Shown here one piece after another: positions 46,739 to 56,802 of a stretch of 64,000 nucleotides of DNA. The notes under the pieces were generated by a model. That model made no database searches. It saw only the letters and a program-made list of their open reading frames with translations, and had not been told where the DNA came from. The translations under genes were made by a program, and so were the position numbers. Within the stretch, counting starts at the first letter, position 1, and the number at the start of each line of letters is the position of its first letter. Source of the DNA: Planctomycetota bacterium (GTDB lineage Bacteria > Planctomycetota > UBA1135 > UBA2386); the NCBI GenBank assembly GCA_014192625.1, contig BJHM01000001.1, forward strand, positions 251,725 to 315,724, written 5' to 3'.

Positions 46739-48055
46739 TTACTTGCCCGCAATGCCGCCGCTCGCAGGTGCTTCGGGTTTCGTGGGGACCGCAGGTGCAG
46801 GGGCAATTTGTAGCGCAGGCAGTGCAGGAATGGGGGTCGAGGTTTCGATGATCACGCCGCGAAAAATTTGCACGAACTGGGTGATCGGCACGGAGAACAC
46901 GCCAGCTTTGGTCGGGTAGCCATTCGCCAAGCCCGGTACGCCTTGCGGAGTAAACCGATTGCCGTGTGGATTCCAAAGCGTGAGCGCGTCGTTGGGCCGG
47001 TCGTATGAAAGGACGGCATACGCATGTTTGCCGTTTATGCCAGGCGGCTGCGTTGTTGCACCGGTACCGCATGTGACGAGCAGTCTTTTGGTCAAGGCAG
47101 CACCGACTTCGGTGCGCACTGCGAGCACGAGTTTGGCGGACTCGTCGGCGAGGACCTGTTTTGGGCTCTCCGTTCCCTTTGCAGCGGCACCGTTGGGTTG
47201 CGTTTGCGCGCTCTTGCGCAGCACGATGCGTTGCGTCTCGTGACCGGTGAGCATGCGGATCATCTTTGCCGACGAACCGCCATTGGCGATTGCATCCGTG
47301 GCGGACTCAGCGGCGTAGCGTTGGGGGTTGGCAGCTTGGCGCATGCTGCCGAGCGCTTTTTCCAGGATTGGTAGCCACAGCCCTTCGTCGCCAGTGGTGC
47401 CGGACAAAGCGATCTCCGCGTCGGTCAGCGGCAGAATCGTTGTTTCGCTGCCGTCGGCAAAAGCCACGCGCAGGCAGCCAGAAGACAGCTGCGTGATGAC
47501 CTGCTTGATGTCTGCGGGATTGCGCATCACGAACGCGCCAACTGCGGCGACTAGGTAGCAGTCGCCGAGCGGACCTTGATGGCAAGTGTCGAGGTCGGGC
47601 GTGGCATCGACAAACAGCTCGTGCTTCGCCACCGAGATGCGGCGCAGGCAACTTTCAAAGTTCGATTGGAAGTTAGGTTTGCGCAGTATTGGCGCAGTCG
47701 GTGCCGTTGGCTCTGGCGGTGGAGCTGTGGCGCCTATATCGCGGTTGGCCTGCCCCTTGGTCATGGGCTTTGCAGGTGGCGCCGTCAAGTTTGCTTGCCG
47801 CAGTGGCGGAACCTCAAAATTCCCGCTGCGGACGATGCGCTTAAGCGTTGCGGCCGCTGCGGCATCGGCATCTAGAATGGTCGGGTCGACGCAGAGCAAG
47901 TCGATCTCCGTGGGACTCAGCAACCCGTTGTGGTCGCTATCCCACTCAGCAAACCGCAGCGCGATCACGCTCGCAAAAGTCGGTGGCTGTGACTTTGCCT
48001 GTGGCTGTGGCGGATCTTGGGCGAGCAATGCAGCAACAAGCAGCGTGAGGTGCAT
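46739..48055 (-). CDS. Secreted EF-hand and calpain-like (C2) cysteine protease
   Basis: Exported protein of 438 aa: a short signal peptide (1-12, LVAALLAQ), an EF-hand-like loop (Asp39-Asp41-Asn43...Glu50, DSDHNGLLSPTEI), a Pro-rich linker and a calpain catalytic domain. The triad is Cys166 (QGPLGDCYLVAA), His344 (NGKHAYAVLSYD) and Asn362 (LWNPHGN). LWLPILEKAL is the calpain box that precedes the His. It ends in a Pro/Ala-rich tail. Bacterial C2 proteases are rare and their roles mostly unknown; the Ca2+ site next to a calpain core suggests calcium control, which is inference. Encoded alone. Confidence 0.86.
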   Translation of the reverse strand: MHLTLLVAALLAQDPPQPQAKSQPPTFASVIALRFAEWDSDHNGLLSPTEIDLLCVDPTILDADAAAAATLKRIVRSGNFEVPPLRQANLTAPPAKPMTKGQANRDIGATAPPPEPTAPTAPILRKPNFQSNFESCLRRISVAKHELFVDATPDLDTCHQGPLGDCYLVAAVGAFVMRNPADIKQVITQLSSGCLRVAFADGSETTILPLTDAEIALSGTTGDEGLWLPILEKALGSMRQAANPQRYAAESATDAIANGGSSAKMIRMLTGHETQRIVLRKSAQTQPNGAAAKGTESPKQVLADESAKLVLAVRTEVGAALTKRLLVTCGTGATTQPPGINGKHAYAVLSYDRPNDALTLWNPHGNRFTPQGVPGLANGYPTKAGVFSVPITQFVQIFRGVIIETSTPIPALPALQIAPAPAVPTKPEAPASGGIAGK

Positions 48056-49023
48056 CCGCGTAGGTTACCTGACAAGGCCTCGACTCGCATCGGCGGTCGG
48101 GCCGGTCTGCGATCTGCCGGGGAAGTTACGAATGCGGCGGCAGATTGGAAAATGGATCGAATGATGATGGGCATGGCAGGATCTCTCTGCTCTGCACTGC
48201 CCGGTTACCGCTTCCGCCGCAAAGTCCCTAGGTGTTCGGTGCTAGCTTTCATGTCCACGACGAAGATCGGAGGGTTACGTTTTCCGGCAGAAAGCATTTC
48301 GCCTGAAAGAGGATATCCGATTGTTCTCCGACGATTCGATGACGACCGATCGGCGGTGGATTCGCGCCAGGCAGATCCTTGATTTTTCTGCAAGCTATGA
48401 CATCGCTGAATCACTGGCGAAGGAAACTGTCGGGACGCTACGGCGTCGTGGTTTCAAGCCGCTGGTGCGGGACTCATGGGATGTAGTTGATCTGCAGGAG
48501 CGCGTGATTGCCAACCTGCTGGAGGGAGCCTTGGCTGCTCACTCGTGCGCCGGTGCTGTTCAATTTCGTGCCGCAGCCTTTGCATTTCAGCAGCAGGGTC
48601 GCGGTGGTTGCAACCGGCGTGCAGCGGTTCAATCCGTTCGTCTAAACACGGACATTTAGGTCGACCAGAATCAGGCCCTCGATCGGCGGATGATTTTTGC
48701 AGCCGCGGTGCTGCTCGCGGCCATCGGTCGTCGTCGGTCGTGAGCGTTGCGGTGCTGTGTAGGTCCCGGTCAGAGAGTTTGCGGCGGGTTTGTCATGGCT
48801 CCGTGCGGCCGCAACGGTGGCGGTAGTGCCTAAACTTCGTGAGTCGATCGCGCTCGCTTACTTTGCGTGCTGAGGTGTGCGAGCCGACCCCCGTGGAAGC
48901 AATATCTGTGCGACAAATCGGCACCGGCAGCAACCGACTTGGATTGGACATGCCTTGTTGCGGGTGCTGGAATGCCGGTGGTGTTTTTGTGCAGTCGCGC
49001 CGTTTGAGCGCACAACTTGCGGA
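48056..49023. other. Spacer without a supported gene
   Basis: About 970 bases that contain only short or overlapping frames of unlikely composition. One plus-strand frame (48321-48659, with DSWDVVDLQERVIANLLEG) has a reasonable pattern for 40 residues but no recognised motif, and it breaks into Gln/Arg-rich sequence; a decayed gene is possible. The region joins the start of the calpain-like gene (minus) to a small plus-strand gene. Confidence 0.35.
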
Positions 49024-49266
49024 ATGAATGTGACGCCAGACGCGAAGGAACTTGAGTTGTGCATCCTGCAGCAGCTTGCGCAGCATGGCGTGGACCTGAG
49101 CTACCGCGGGTTTGTGTTGCAGCATCTGCGATTGCCGGATGCGCAGTGGCGGTGGTGCTGCAACAGTGCGTGCGATCCGTGTGTCGAAAGGCTTGGGGCT
49201 GTCGTCGATGCGGTGCGGCAGGCTTTTCGGATTGCAGCCGCAGGTCCTTCATCTGATCAGGGCTAG
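49024..49266 (+). CDS. Small Cys-rich protein, oxidoreductase-like motif
   Basis: An 80-residue protein with ordered composition: MNVTPDAKELELCILQQLAQ, then DLSYRGFVLQHLRLP, then WRWCCNSACDPCVERLG. The CCxSxCxxCV arrangement is like the Cys motif of the small oxidoreductase-like (PF09791) family, which may bind metal or an Fe-S cluster. I cannot confirm membership. The frame extends upstream to 48877, but that part is Arg/Cys-rich and out of character. The opposite strand has a longer but low-complexity frame (48830-49423) that is rejected. Confidence 0.45.
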   Translation: MNVTPDAKELELCILQQLAQHGVDLSYRGFVLQHLRLPDAQWRWCCNSACDPCVERLGAVVDAVRQAFRIAAAGPSSDQG

Positions 49267-49341
49267 CAAGCGCCCAACTAGTTCGTGAGCGGCCGTTGCC
49301 GAACGAGCCCGCGGTCGCCGCCAGCTCGCTGGCTACTGGCA

Positions 49342-51936
49342 CTAGGCTATTGCCGTACTGCGGCGCATGAACATTAGCCCGAGGATCATTAGCAGCGCGA
49401 TGAGGCTGATGCGCGGCGGCCATAACACGCGCGGCGCATCAAACGTGAACACGATCCTGTGGTCGCCGGGAGGGAGGTAGACCGCACGCAGGTAGTGGTC
49501 TGCGAGGTAGATCTTCGTTGGCGCGCCATCGAGCAGCGCGCGCCACCCAGCGTCATAGGCATCGGCGAGTCGCAGGTAGCCGTCGGCAGCGTTCTGCACG
49601 CGCAGTTCGACGCGTTCGTCTTCGTGGCGAACGATCATGACGGTTGCCGGCGAGGCCTCGCTTGCTGATGTTGCGGGCAACGGTGCACTCGTGTCCTCAA
49701 GGATCACCTGATGCGCGACATCACGGCTGGGATTTCGCAGCATGGCGAGTCGCATGGTGCGATCTGGGATCACCTCGACGCTGCGAACAAAGGTCGCGCG
49801 CGGCAGCGTCGAGGTGCGTTCGAGTAGCCGGAATCGGCCAGTTCCTGTGGGTGTTCGATCGATGAGGTTGGCCGCCGTGACCTGCTGGTCGGTCAGGATG
49901 AAACGGATGCCAAATAAATCGCACAGGGGATGCTGCAGCGACAAAGGATCGTGAAACCACGCTACTCCGTCGCCGCCGGGCACGAGGTTGGTTTTACTTT
50001 CGGTGTTGGGTTCTATCGCGAGGAAGAACTCTTCTTCGCGCAGCGGCGGCAAGGAGCTGTAGGACGCCGCGTCTTCGATGCCGTGGTATGCGGCGAAGTT
50101 GGGCAAGTAGCTTGCAGCCGCGCGCGGTTCAATTCGTGCGCCGAGGCGCTGGAAGCGCGGTCGCACACCGTTTGGGTCTTGGCTCGCAGCAAGCACTGGC
50201 GCCACCACAAGCGGCGGCGTGGTCACGCGCAAAGCCGCCACGGTTTGCACCGGCCCGCGCCCCGTGTGCCAAAGTTCAAGAGCTGCTGCAGCAATCCAGA
50301 TGCCGATGCGAATCTGCGGCACACTAGCAAAAGTTGCGGCGGCCGCTGTCCCGGCGACCAAACATGTGCGGCCCGCAGTGACCTTGAGCTGCGTGAGGTT
50401 GTTGAGGAGTTCGGAAGGATAACAGGTAGTGCGGATCCAAGCTTCGATGTCCGCCATCGTGTGGCCTTGCACAAGCGGATGCATGGCGTCCGCGGCGATC
50501 CACTGCGCGAGGTGCTGCAGGAAGGATGCCTCGTCCTGCATGTAGAGCCAGACATAGGCAATGCCGCTTAGCCCCGTGATGACGAACAAGAAACCGCGCG
50601 CGGTCCACTTGCTGTGGGCTGCATGCAGCGCATCGGCGCCGATTGCGGCGAGCACGACCAGCGCCATCGCCGCAAAGTAGAGCTCGCGCCGCAGGTCCGT
50701 GGCGGCAAGGCCAGGCAGATGTCGCGCGACCCAGAAAAACGGTTGGCTCCCAGTCGCCATGCCAAAACCGATCACGAGAAGTGCGATGAAAAATCCAACT
50801 ACCAAGCGACGCTGCCGATCAAACAGTGCGAGCAGCGTGGCCGCCAATGCTGGCAGCGACATTGCAAAGGCGCACTCGACCCAGTTGCCGTAGGCCTTAT
50901 TTGGATCGTGCAGCAATACCAGCTGGCTGAGTGGTGGGCGCTCGACGAGCGGCAACAAGGGGTCGGCCCGCAGGTAAAAGACGTTGCTTGCCCAGTAGAA
51001 AAGATCTGGCCAGGCAAAGGTGAGCAGGAAGTCCCAGTCGAGGCAGCGTAGTCGGTGCAGTTCAACATTGAACTCGGTCGGGCGCGCCGACTCAGGGATG
51101 GCGAGTAGCAAGGGCCCCATTTGTGCGAGCGATAGCAGGCCACCAAGAGCAAAGCCGATGCAGACTACGAGCAGCGGCCGCAGCCGCTCGCCGCGCACAT
51201 TGCCGAGAGCGAGCAGCAGTGCATAGCCCGCCGTAATGTAGCAGGCCTGCAGTGCGATGATGATGAAGCCGGAAAGCCATGCAAGACCAGCCCAGAGTGC
51301 CAGCCATGCGGCGCTGCGCATGAAGCCGCGATGGCGCATGATGTCGTGCGTTGCCGACAACATCGGGAACAAGGAAAGGGCGGCCGTGAGCATCACGTTG
51401 TGATGCAGTTTTGACTGCGTCCACAGGCCAAGGATGGCTAGGACGACGGCGAAGCAGCCGCTTGCGTGGCGGCAGCCGATCCGGCGGACGAAGCCGTAGG
51501 CGAAGCAGCCCATCAGCACGAGCTGGCCAAAGATCGTAAAGCCGTACCACTGTTCACTCGGGAGCGCAAATAACAGCAGGTTCCACGGCTGGTAAGGCTG
51601 GGCCATCTGCGAAACGAACGGCACGCCGCCACCGATCTCGCGATTCCAGAGCGGGATGTGGCCCTTTTGCAGGTTCTCCTGCAGAACGCGATCCCAGGCC
51701 AGCGACTGGCCATACTTGTCGCCCATGCTCAAATTGCCACGGGCAATTTCGGCAAGATCAAGGCTGCCGTTTGCGGCGGCGGCTTCGCTCTGCACGTCGT
51801 AGAACTCCGGCGGGTAGGGCACCAATACGTTGCCTGGCAATAAGGATTTGCCGAGCAGCAGGATGGCGCAAAGCGCAGCGAGCACCAAAGCAAGTAAGCT
51901 TTCGCGGTGGGTGGGCTTTGCGGATTGCAGGGTCAC
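49342..51936 (-). CDS. Large multi-span membrane protein, YfhO-like
   Basis: Integral membrane protein of about 864 aa. Up to a dozen hydrophobic helices occupy the first about 540 residues (for example LLALVLAALCAILLLGKSLL near the N-terminus), followed by a soluble domain (about 590-820) and a final membrane helix (RISLIALLMILGLMFM). The loop YPPEFYDVQ and WDRVLQENLQKGHIPLWN match the YfhO/GT-C-like family, in which members act in lipoteichoic-acid or glycan glycosylation using lipid-linked donors. Substrate and role here are unknown. The GTG at 51934-51936 is a guess from the first helix; the frame is open upstream to 52146. Confidence 0.83.
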   Translation of the reverse strand: MTLQSAKPTHRESLLALVLAALCAILLLGKSLLPGNVLVPYPPEFYDVQSEAAAANGSLDLAEIARGNLSMGDKYGQSLAWDRVLQENLQKGHIPLWNREIGGGVPFVSQMAQPYQPWNLLLFALPSEQWYGFTIFGQLVLMGCFAYGFVRRIGCRHASGCFAVVLAILGLWTQSKLHHNVMLTAALSLFPMLSATHDIMRHRGFMRSAAWLALWAGLAWLSGFIIIALQACYITAGYALLLALGNVRGERLRPLLVVCIGFALGGLLSLAQMGPLLLAIPESARPTEFNVELHRLRCLDWDFLLTFAWPDLFYWASNVFYLRADPLLPLVERPPLSQLVLLHDPNKAYGNWVECAFAMSLPALAATLLALFDRQRRLVVGFFIALLVIGFGMATGSQPFFWVARHLPGLAATDLRRELYFAAMALVVLAAIGADALHAAHSKWTARGFLFVITGLSGIAYVWLYMQDEASFLQHLAQWIAADAMHPLVQGHTMADIEAWIRTTCYPSELLNNLTQLKVTAGRTCLVAGTAAAATFASVPQIRIGIWIAAAALELWHTGRGPVQTVAALRVTTPPLVVAPVLAASQDPNGVRPRFQRLGARIEPRAAASYLPNFAAYHGIEDAASYSSLPPLREEEFFLAIEPNTESKTNLVPGGDGVAWFHDPLSLQHPLCDLFGIRFILTDQQVTAANLIDRTPTGTGRFRLLERTSTLPRATFVRSVEVIPDRTMRLAMLRNPSRDVAHQVILEDTSAPLPATSASEASPATVMIVRHEDERVELRVQNAADGYLRLADAYDAGWRALLDGAPTKIYLADHYLRAVYLPPGDHRIVFTFDAPRVLWPPRISLIALLMILGLMFMRRSTAIA

Positions 51937-52633
51937 ATTGGCATCATGCCAAAGCGGTTCAGGCAGCAACAGCGAGGCGTTGCGGACCTTTGGGCGGAGA
52001 CTTTCGAGCGGCAGGTACTTCTTTGGCGTGGGGTGCCGAGTGCCGCCTTGCAGGTGGAGGTGAGCTCTGCGTGCTGGATGGTGGAGTGAGAGGCGCAAAA
52101 AGGCATACGGCAAACCACAAGAAAAAATGCCGTAATGACAGCGCAAAAGCTTTCATGAAATAAGTAAGCCAAGTCGCATGGTTAGACCTGCTCCTAGCAG
52201 AAAAAAGCATAAGCATCGCCTTATGAGCAGGCCGAATTACCAAGATATTGCTAAGCAGCGCCCAATCCAGCAAGTCTTTACAGCGCCCAGCCATAAGATC
52301 GAAAGCTGTAAAGCAAAATCAGCAAGTCATGCGAGCTTCATTTGAGCCATTGTAACTAGATTGAAAACCAAAACTCTCTTATGCTGGTGACGATCAGGTG
52401 CAATGGATTGCAAATGAAGCGTATAACCCGAAATCCAGAGTAATACAACAAAAGCGAAAGCCGTAGAAAAAATGAGAAAACGGGCCTTTCAATTTGGCAA
52501 TATTATTTTCACACAAAAACTCACTTATCCTACTTACTTACCAGCAAAGCACGTAGCGGTATGAAGTAAAAATAAGATCCTGAAATCAAATATCATAGGT
52601 GACAAATGTCGCCAACCAGGAAGCGCAAAATCG
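51937..52633. other. AT-rich spacer between the YfhO-like and DedA genes
   Basis: About 700 bases, AT-rich from 52150 onward, with several 5-6 base A runs. No credible gene on either strand, and the only longer frames are shadows of the neighbours. Confidence 0.45.
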
Positions 52634-53275
52634 TTATTTTGGCCAAGGAAAAAAACTACGGACGCGGTCGCATATGGCGTGGCGTCCATTAGGTGTGCAA
52701 ACGGCAAAAACGAATTGAGAAAAAAAATATAGCGAGATAAGCGTAAAGAGAGCAGCCAGCCAGCCAACTGGCCCTGCGTGTAAAATAAGGTCAGTGCATT
52801 TTTCACCCGCGAAGTAAGCCAAGCCAATAACTATCGGAGTCCACACAGCCACTGCGATGAAAGTCGTAAGAGCAAACCAACCGGCGCGAACATCAAGGCA
52901 GCCTGCAATAAGGTAGGTAACGGTCCGTATGCCTGGCATAAACCTGCTCGCGATGATCCAGCGTACGCCGCTGCTCGCAAAGCCAATGCGACAGCGCTCG
53001 ATTGTGGCCGGATTGACCATGCGAGCAAACCAAGAACGCTGAAGTATTGCAAACCCTAGTGAGCGGCCAACCAAGTAGTAGGCGAAATCGCCAAGCCAGA
53101 TGCCAAGACCCGACGAAATAATAGCATTGGGCAATGGCATAAGCCCCGCGGCAGCTGCCATCCCAGCCGTAATTGTAGCAATATCTTCGCTGATAAGCGT
53201 AGCTAATAAGACAGTCCAAAATGCCACCCAAGGTGGCAAATGGGCGAGCTGCTGGAGCAACGAGTCTTCAGGCAT
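52634..53275 (-). CDS. DedA family membrane protein
   Basis: Integral membrane protein of 213 aa of the DedA/SNARE-associated (VTT) family, thought to act as a phospholipid (undecaprenyl phosphate or phosphatidyl) flippase or transporter with proton-dependent activity. The pattern GLGIWLGDFAYYLVGR, then RFMPGIRTVTYLIAGCLD (the re-entrant loop with conserved Arg and Pro-Gly), then GWFALTTFIAVAVWTPI fits the family and its membrane layout. The codon composition is more AT-rich than neighbouring housekeeping genes. Encoded alone. Confidence 0.88.
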   Translation of the reverse strand: MPEDSLLQQLAHLPPWVAFWTVLLATLISEDIATITAGMAAAAGLMPLPNAIISSGLGIWLGDFAYYLVGRSLGFAILQRSWFARMVNPATIERCRIGFASSGVRWIIASRFMPGIRTVTYLIAGCLDVRAGWFALTTFIAVAVWTPIVIGLAYFAGEKCTDLILHAGPVGWLAALFTLISLYFFSQFVFAVCTPNGRHAICDRVRSFFPWPK

Positions 53276-54047
53276 CAGGCGGATTGAAAAGCATGAAAAA
53301 GATTAACAGCGTAACGGGTGTTCATGCTGAAGCAAAGAGTCAGGCAATCTGTTGTTTGTGAACGAAATCGATTGGTAATTTGTCCCTGCCGTCACAAGTG
53401 ATATACATGCATGAGATGTTACTTGTGCGAGAGAAGCTGATTCAAGGCGAAATAAGAATGCTAAAAAAAGTATACTAGAAATATTTTTGCAAACGCTACG
53501 GATGCCGTAAAAAAGACACTCCGCTACAAGTAAAAAAAGCTTCGGTTGGCGAGGTGGTTTGAAAAGGACTTGACATGAAATCTGGTTGCGGAGGGCTCAG
53601 CCGCAGTTCGTCTTTCTAACCGACGTCGACGTTGACTAACTCTTAGCAACAATGATCAAGATATGCCCAAGCCTTGTAATAAGCCCCATCAATCAGTTCT
53701 GCGCGGGCACGGCCAGTTGCATCTGTGGTCGCGCGGACAATGTCTTCGCCACCGATACTAGAAGCAAAAGTAGGGCGAAAAGCAGTGTAACCAAAGCAAA
53801 CGATGCTGGCTTTACCTTTGCGTCGAGTACTAGCAGCAGAAATGCGCAGCTTTCCTGTGCCGGAACAACTGCGATTAGCAGCGTTGCGCCGGTGGCTAAG
53901 AGATCGAAGCGTAATAAGTGGGCCATAAGTGGCCGTGCTTATTGGACTGCGAAAAAAACAGCGACCTTTTTTAGGATATTCGCACGATCGAAACCGTCGC
54001 CAAGTGCCTTGGGCGAGGAATAAATTACTGTTGAGTAATGCCTTAGC
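53276..54047. other. AT-rich spacer between the DedA and sulfotransferase-like genes
   Basis: About 770 bases. Apart from one possible small membrane-protein frame (53693-53926, minus, listed separately), no gene is supported. A plus-strand frame overlapping it (53652-54023) has Ser/Ala/Lys-rich composition and is not called. Confidence 0.4.
53693..53926 (-). CDS. Possible small two-helix membrane protein
   Basis: A 77-codon ATG frame encodes two hydrophobic segments (LLATGATLLIAVVPA, then FALVTLLFALLLLLVSVA) separated by a polar turn. No family is recognised and no ribosome-binding site is evident. It may be a real small membrane protein or a remnant in a gene-poor spacer. Confidence 0.25.
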   Translation of the reverse strand: MAHLLRFDLLATGATLLIAVVPAQESCAFLLLVLDAKVKPASFALVTLLFALLLLLVSVAKTLSARPQMQLAVPAQN

Positions 54048-55715
54048 TTACCGGCCGAAGCCAGTCATTCGGAATGCCCGATAAAGAAACCAAGCGCTTG
54101 GATTGGTTGGCGACTGGTCACGCACTTTGACGTCAAAGACCACGCTTGCGGGTGTGTTGTTGGTCACTTCGACGATTCGGCCCGAGTAAAATGTTGGGGT
54201 CGCTGGATTGCCCTTGCCGCCATCGCAGATCAAAACATTGTTATTTGTCAGCCGAGTAGCATTGCCAACAAAGTAAGAGTTGATCGCCTCGCTGCCAGCG
54301 GTTGCTGTATACGACCAAGTTTGTCTAACGACACGCGTTAGATCGCTGACCTCAAACTCGACTGCGCGACTATATCTTGAGTCAAGTGGTGTTCCTGGCA
54401 CCGGCGGGATTGACCGCTCGTTGCCATTGTCAAAGCAAAGTATGCGGCCATTGGGTTCGATGATTGGTGCGTGTTGATGGTATTGCCAAGCAACTCCGTT
54501 TTCAGGAATTAGCCGTTGTGAAAGCCACGGGCCTTCCCATCGTCCTGGTGCCCCAAGGATCCACTCGAGCTGGCCTGTTGAACGAGCGATTTTTATTATT
54601 GCATCCTGATGACGCAATGAAACCAAGTAGGAGTCTGATTGTGAGTCGTAAGCCAAGCCATTTGCGTGGCTCCAATCTGCGGTGGAGCTCCGGCCGTAAT
54701 GGCTCGTCCAAAACTGAGCGAGTCCGTCGTAACAAATTCGACGCGGGTCAAGTAAATCAAATAATCGGATTTCACGCTGCTTGGTCCCATCGAGCTTCCA
54801 TTCGACAATCGTATCCCCAACAACGTTGGATATCAGCTGAGTTTGCGTAGGATCTGTCACGCTTGTTGGGTAGTTGTTGTATACGCGAAGTTCCGACCCC
54901 AAAGCTGCGAAGGCTGAGCCTGTGCTTTCAGGTAAAGAAGTGACATCGTGGTGAAAGCTGTCAGTTGATATTGGAATGTAACTGAATGCGCCGCCGTTGC
55001 TAGGCACTGCTCCGATATTGGCCGCCCAAAAAGCGCTAATCACGTCGCCGGTCTTCGTAACTTCTACAACACCGTGCTTATCGACAATCAGGATGAAGTT
55101 ATCGTTTGGCAGCTTGGTGGCCAGAAAAGTGGGCTTAACAAAGTCGAATGGTGGGGAAAAACGCGGAAGTAGCGAGTCATCTAGATACCAAACAACGTCG
55201 CCTTGGTTGTCGACTGCGACCAGTTTATCGTTGCGATTATTTGTCGCTGCGTTGAAAACGGTTACGCCAGGCGCCATCCTAACTGGGTCGGAAGCAACCA
55301 GTGTAATTGGCGGAAACTTTGCAGGTAATGCCGGGGCAGTAAAAAATAACAGGTTAGGATATGTAATGTTTTCTGCTAACTCATTCCTTGCGGTAACTTC
55401 GACCGAGTAACTATGGCTAGGCTTCAGGCCCAAGACTGGCACTTTTTTGTGGAGTAACGAAAAACCCCCATCGTCGGCAACGACCCATGTATCTGCCTGG
55501 TTGCCAATGTCGGTAACTCGGAGGGAAATGCGCGAAGGTGCGTTGGTTTCCACCCTCACGACAGCGCAAAGTGGTACCCAGGTATTTGGGTTTCCTCCTA
55601 TCAGGGGCGCTGCTTGGATTGCGAATGCAGGTGGTTGCGCGGCGGCAGGCGCCGTTGCTGTTGATTCGTAGCAAGCACTTAATGCGAACAAGGGGATCAG
55701 TATAAATGTTCTCAT
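54048..55715 (-). CDS. Arylsulfate sulfotransferase-like lipoprotein
   Basis: Exported protein of 555 aa. The signal peptide ends in a lipobox (ALSAC, Cys15), so the protein is probably lipid-anchored. An N-terminal beta domain (about 30-125, fibronectin-like) precedes a beta-propeller with aryl-sulfotransferase (ASST) features: SFHHDVTSLPE, DWSHANGLAYD, VSLRHQDAIIKI, GQLEWILGAPG and YQHHAPII-like WQYHQHAPIIEPNG. Catalytic ASSTs move sulfate between phenols through a covalent His; the conserved histidines HHD, DWSHAN and QHA are present, but activity cannot be assumed. Encoded alone. Confidence 0.8.
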   Translation of the reverse strand: MRTFILIPLFALSACYESTATAPAAAQPPAFAIQAAPLIGGNPNTWVPLCAVVRVETNAPSRISLRVTDIGNQADTWVVADDGGFSLLHKKVPVLGLKPSHSYSVEVTARNELAENITYPNLLFFTAPALPAKFPPITLVASDPVRMAPGVTVFNAATNNRNDKLVAVDNQGDVVWYLDDSLLPRFSPPFDFVKPTFLATKLPNDNFILIVDKHGVVEVTKTGDVISAFWAANIGAVPSNGGAFSYIPISTDSFHHDVTSLPESTGSAFAALGSELRVYNNYPTSVTDPTQTQLISNVVGDTIVEWKLDGTKQREIRLFDLLDPRRICYDGLAQFWTSHYGRSSTADWSHANGLAYDSQSDSYLVSLRHQDAIIKIARSTGQLEWILGAPGRWEGPWLSQRLIPENGVAWQYHQHAPIIEPNGRILCFDNGNERSIPPVPGTPLDSRYSRAVEFEVSDLTRVVRQTWSYTATAGSEAINSYFVGNATRLTNNNVLICDGGKGNPATPTFYSGRIVEVTNNTPASVVFDVKVRDQSPTNPSAWFLYRAFRMTGFGR

Positions 55716-56425
55716 TTTCAGTATGCTTCGGTGTAAATAATAGTCTATGCCAAGTGCCTATAATATTACCTAGCTTTTCTGCTAAATCTTTTACTATTTG
55801 CCCAGGTTTTTTCGCTGGGACGTACTTGGGATAATTACCTGAAATTTAGATTTTTTATCACTGCAAGTCCCTTGGCATTGGGATTTCGTTTTTGATTTTT
55901 TTGTTCACCGCTAGTTTTTCTTGAGGTATATTTTGAGGTATATTTTTTATCTTGACGTCTGGGATCGAGATCGTTCATTTTTAGTTCAGTTTGCAAAGCA
56001 TTCAAACACCGCTCGATAAGCACTTCCAACAGTTTGATGTGTCGCGCGGTTTTGTGTTAAGCGGCAAGGCCGGAGCTTTTTTAGCAATTTTTTCCATGGC
56101 GATGCGCATGAACTCTGCTGCATGGAAAAGTGTTTGTTTGTCTGGATCGGCAGCGAAGGTCAGGCTTCATTGCTCGGGTTCGGTTTTTAGGCGATAGCCT
56201 TGCAATAGTCCGTAAAAAAGATAATCCGGAGCTTAGAAATTTTCAGCTGTTTTGCTTTGCATCACAAAAGTGCCTTACACTTTTACTATCTCGAAAGGTG
56301 TAATCATGTCGGCGGACAGTTCTCTGTAAGGCGATAAGTTTTAGATTTTTATCTTTTGTTTTGAGTGAGGCTGGGTCTTTGTATTGAGCCCACTATTTTC
56401 TGCCTCGCCATCAAATGCAGTGGAC

Positions 56426-56578
56426 ATGTTTTATGTGCTTTACGGCAGCCTTGGTTATGGCGCCTTGTTGGCAAAGGAACTTTTGTTTGGTCGAATTATT
56501 ATGCTTTCGTTGGCTTTTCCGGCAGCCATCGTTGCGGTGGCACTTAGACCAGCTTTGGCCAGGCAGCATTTCGTGTGA
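56426..56578 (+). CDS. Possible small membrane protein (first of two overlapping)
   Basis: A 50-aa ATG frame, largely hydrophobic (MFYVLYGSLGYGALLAKELL, then IIMLSLAFPAAIVAVAL). Its TGA overlaps the ATG of the next small frame by one base, as in translationally coupled genes. No family is recognised. Residual decayed sequence is the alternative. Confidence 0.22.
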   Translation: MFYVLYGSLGYGALLAKELLFGRIIMLSLAFPAAIVAVALRPALARQHFV

Positions 56579-56802
56579 TGCGGTTTTATCTCGCGCATTT
56601 ATATCTGGTTTTGTTCATGGGATTTATGCATGTTGCCTGCAGCACTTGTCTAGCTTGTCTGATTGCGTTGCTTTTTTGCCGGCCTAAGGTTAGACCGCCA
56701 GCTATCTTAATAGCGGCACCTTGTAGCGAGGCCGCTGCGGCGTTTGCTCAGCTACCGCTGACAGATTTTATTATTTGCGCTGGCAGATTTGTGGCTGCTT
56801 GA
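56578..56802 (+). CDS. Possible small membrane protein (second of two overlapping)
   Basis: A 74-aa ATG frame with a hydrophobic N-terminal half (LYLVLFMGFMHVACSTCLAC) and a Pro/Ala-rich tail. Its start overlaps the stop of the preceding small frame. No family recognised; the evidence is composition and the coupling overlap only. Confidence 0.2.
   Translation: MRFYLAHLYLVLFMGFMHVACSTCLACLIALLFCRPKVRPPAILIAAPCSEAAAAFAQLPLTDFIICAGRFVAA

Noticed and set aside
48830-49423. A 197-codon minus-strand frame
   Set aside because: It is rich in Ala, Arg, His, Ser and Thr without hydrophobic core or motif and lies across the plausible small Cys-rich gene on the other strand; typical shadow of GC-rich DNA.
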